In this document: piece by piece, positions 6,211 to 7,599 of the stretch
Layout of the letters: the number at the start of each line of letters is the position of its first letter
Numbering within the stretch: position 1 is the stretch's first letter
Origin: JADHUC01 sp964617665
Lineage (GTDB): Bacteria; Planctomycetota; Planctomycetia; Pirellulales; Pirellulaceae
DNA length: 7,599 nt
Direction of reading: 5' to 3'
Assembly (NCBI GenBank): GCA_964617665.1
Contig: CAZUAH010000642.1
Location: 1 to 7,599 of the forward strand
Position numbers and translations under genes: made by a program
Notes under the pieces: model-generated
What the model saw: only the letters and a program-made list of their open reading frames with translations
The model's database searches: none
Told to the model about the DNA's origin: nothing

Positions 6211-7181
6211 TGAGGCTGGAATACCAAATCCTGATCGCCGTTGGGCTGGACCTGGTGTTAGGGGACCCGCGATGGTTGCCGCATCCGGTCAAGGGCATCG
6301 GTTGGCTGTGCGCGCGTTTGGAATGGCTCACACGACGGTTGATTCCGCGGCCGAGGATGGCGGGCGTTGTGACCGCACTTGCCGTATGCGTTACGGTTGG
6401 CGTGGCCGCCTGGGGGATGATCCGCGTGGCGGGCATGGCGCACCCCATTGCCGCGGACATTGTGTCCATCGTGTTGATCTACACCACCGTTGCAGCGCGT
6501 GATCTGGCTCGGCACAGCATGGCCGTGTTTCGGCCGCTTGTGGCAGGTGATTTGGTCGAAGCCCGCGAGCAAGTCGGCAGGATGGTCGGTCGGGATACCG
6601 ACCGGCTGGATGAATCGGACGTGACGCGCGCAACGGTGGAGAGCGTGGCAGAGAATACGGTGGACGGTGTGACCGCCCCGTTATTCTGGTCCATGATCGC
6701 GGGACCGGTGGGGGCGATGGTTTATCGTGCTGTCAGTACGCTCGATTCGACCTTTGGCTACAAGAATGAACGGTACGTCGAGTTCGGCTGGGCCTCGGCT
6801 CGCATGGACGATGTGGCAGCGTTCATTCCAGCCAGGCTGACGGCTCCCATTGTCGCTTTGGCTGCGATCCTCCTGAGGCAACGTCCACTTCTGTCCCTGC
6901 GGATCTTACGCCGCGACGGACGCAAGCACTCCAGCCCGAACGCTGGGCTGGCCGAAGCGGCGGTGGCTGGCGCGCTGGGAGTGCAACTCGGCGGATTGAG
7001 CATCTACGGCGGGCAACCGCTGGCAAAACCAACCCTAGGGGAGGCCGAGGTGCCGCTGACGGCCCGGCATATCCTCTTGGCCAATGCATTGATGCTTGCC
7101 ACCACGGGATGGTTCCTCGCCGTTGGGCTGATCACACGGTTTGCGTCCGTTCATCTGTGGTGTCTTTGGAGGACCGCTTGA
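6210..7181 (+). CDS. cbiB: Adenosylcobinamide-phosphate synthase
   Basis: CbiB (called CobD in Pseudomonas nomenclature) is an inner-membrane enzyme that amidates adenosylcobyric acid with aminopropanol phosphate to give adenosylcobinamide phosphate. Counting from the ATG at 6210, the protein has 323 residues, normal for the family. Signatures are LDLVLGDPRWLPHPVKGIG (13-31), VGRDTDRLDESDVTRATVES (126-145), AENTVDGVTAPLFW (147-160), STLDSTFGYKNERY (176-189), SARMDDVAAFIPARL (196-210) and SSPNAGLAEAAVAGALG (241-257). About five membrane segments are apparent. The start is ambiguous: GTG at 6207 overlaps the previous stop by four bases, and ATG at 6210 overlaps it by one. No good ribosome site precedes either, so translation is probably coupled. 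Both CbiB substrates come from the fused gene just upstream. Confidence 0.96.
   Translation: MRLEYQILIAVGLDLVLGDPRWLPHPVKGIGWLCARLEWLTRRLIPRPRMAGVVTALAVCVTVGVAAWGMIRVAGMAHPIAADIVSIVLIYTTVAARDLARHSMAVFRPLVAGDLVEAREQVGRMVGRDTDRLDESDVTRATVESVAENTVDGVTAPLFWSMIAGPVGAMVYRAVSTLDSTFGYKNERYVEFGWASARMDDVAAFIPARLTAPIVALAAILLRQRPLLSLRILRRDGRKHSSPNAGLAEAAVAGALGVQLGGLSIYGGQPLAKPTLGEAEVPLTARHILLANALMLATTGWFLAVGLITRFASVHLWCLWRTA
7168..7172 (+). promoter_or_regulatory. Ribosome binding site deciding the TTG start of cobO
   Basis: A perfect GGAGG lies inside the 3' end of cbiB, five bases before TTG at 7178. No ATG or GTG suits the next gene: its frame already encodes the P-loop strand within ten codons of this TTG. 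The site therefore settles TTG as the most likely start. Confidence 0.75.
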
Positions 7182-7599
7182 TAAGTCTACCGGCGCGAGT
7201 ACTAGTTTTCACCGGCGACGGCAAGGGCAAGACCACGGCGGCCCTGGGAATGGCCTTGCGCGCCGCTGGGCACGGCAAGGAGGTTGCCGTGATTCAGTTT
7301 GTCAAAGGCGATGCGTCGGTTGGCGAGCTGCAAGCACTGCAGACGATGCCCAACATCGACGTGATTCAGACCGGCTTGGGTTTTCTACCACCGCCGACCT
7401 CTCCGAAGTTCGAGCAGCACAAGACCGCCGCTGAACAAGGACTGCGAAGGGCAGAAGAGATCATCGCCGATGGTAGTTGTTTTCTCGTCGTCCTGGATGA
7501 AATCTGCATTGCCGTGGCCAAGGGACTCATTGAAGAACGACAAATCCTCGAACTCGTCCAGCAGGCCCGCTCGGACACGTGCCTTGTCCTGACCGGGCG
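7178..7599 (+). CDS. cobO: Corrinoid adenosyltransferase, CobO/BtuR (CobA) type, 3' end cut by the window
   Basis: The frame opening at TTG 7178 stays open to the window end (140 codons). It encodes the ATP-binding fold of the CobA/CobO/BtuR adenosyltransferases, which transfer the 5'-deoxyadenosyl group from ATP to reduced cobalt in corrinoids. The phosphate-binding loop TGDGKGKTTAALG is at residues 12-24, VIQFVKG at 38-44, GLGF at 66-69 and the Walker-B-like FLVVLDEI at 102-109. The visible part ends in LVLTGR. Family members have about 180-200 residues, so the last quarter lies beyond the right edge. TTG overlaps the cbiB stop (TTGA), and a GGAGG stands five bases upstream. It differs from the unrelated PduO-type adenosyltransferases. 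The start is inferred; the family is clear. Confidence 0.93.
   Translation, partial: MISLPARVLVFTGDGKGKTTAALGMALRAAGHGKEVAVIQFVKGDASVGELQALQTMPNIDVIQTGLGFLPPPTSPKFEQHKTAAEQGLRRAEEIIADGSCFLVVLDEICIAVAKGLIEERQILELVQQARSDTCLVLTG

Noticed and set aside
7141..7434. A plus-strand frame starting at an ATG-type start in the cbiB/cobO junction
   Set aside because: It is out of frame with the P-loop and Walker B motifs of cobO and has no recognisable content. The TTG-initiated frame explains the region.

Overview
The window is a compact cobalamin (vitamin B12) late-biosynthesis operon read on the + strand, preceded by a roughly 670-base regulatory region. That region holds two divergently oriented cobalamin riboswitches. 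The DNA is moderately GC-rich with many GTG/TTG-type starts and very tight gene spacing. The organism is a Gram-negative-type bacterium. The GC-rich palindromic intergenic repeat and the gene order would fit a planctomycete-like lineage, but this is a weak inference and no marker gene in the window fixes the taxonomy.

Positions 1-165 carry a cobalamin aptamer on the minus strand with a sigma70-like promoter just upstream (171-199). The gene it controls lies off the left edge. Positions 225-301 form a 17-bp perfect inverted repeat around a 43-base centre, between the two transcription units. Positions 390-563 carry a second cobalamin aptamer on the plus strand. A classic expression platform follows: a competing antiterminator strand (585-595) and an intrinsic terminator (627-655), 17 bases before the first gene.

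The operon then runs cobC (673), cobU (1286), cobT (1829, GTG start), cobS (2890), a fused cobD-cobQ (3646), cbiB (6210 or 6207) and a partial cobO/btuR (7178, TTG start, cut by the right edge). Neighbouring genes are 1-6 bases apart or overlap by 1-4 bases, so translation is probably coupled throughout.

The genes cover the second half of the B12 pathway. CobO adenosylates the corrinoid. The CobQ half amidates it to adenosylcobyric acid, while the CobD half makes aminopropanol phosphate from threonine phosphate. CbiB joins those two products. CobU activates adenosylcobinamide to the GDP form, CobT makes alpha-ribazole phosphate from dimethylbenzimidazole, CobS joins the halves and CobC removes the phosphate. 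Corrin-ring synthesis, CbiA/CobB, threonine kinase (PduX) and BluB are not in the window.

No wholly new system is visible. The most notable points are the CobD-CobQ fusion, which makes both substrates of the next gene's enzyme, the head-to-head riboswitch pair, and the readable antiterminator/terminator switch.
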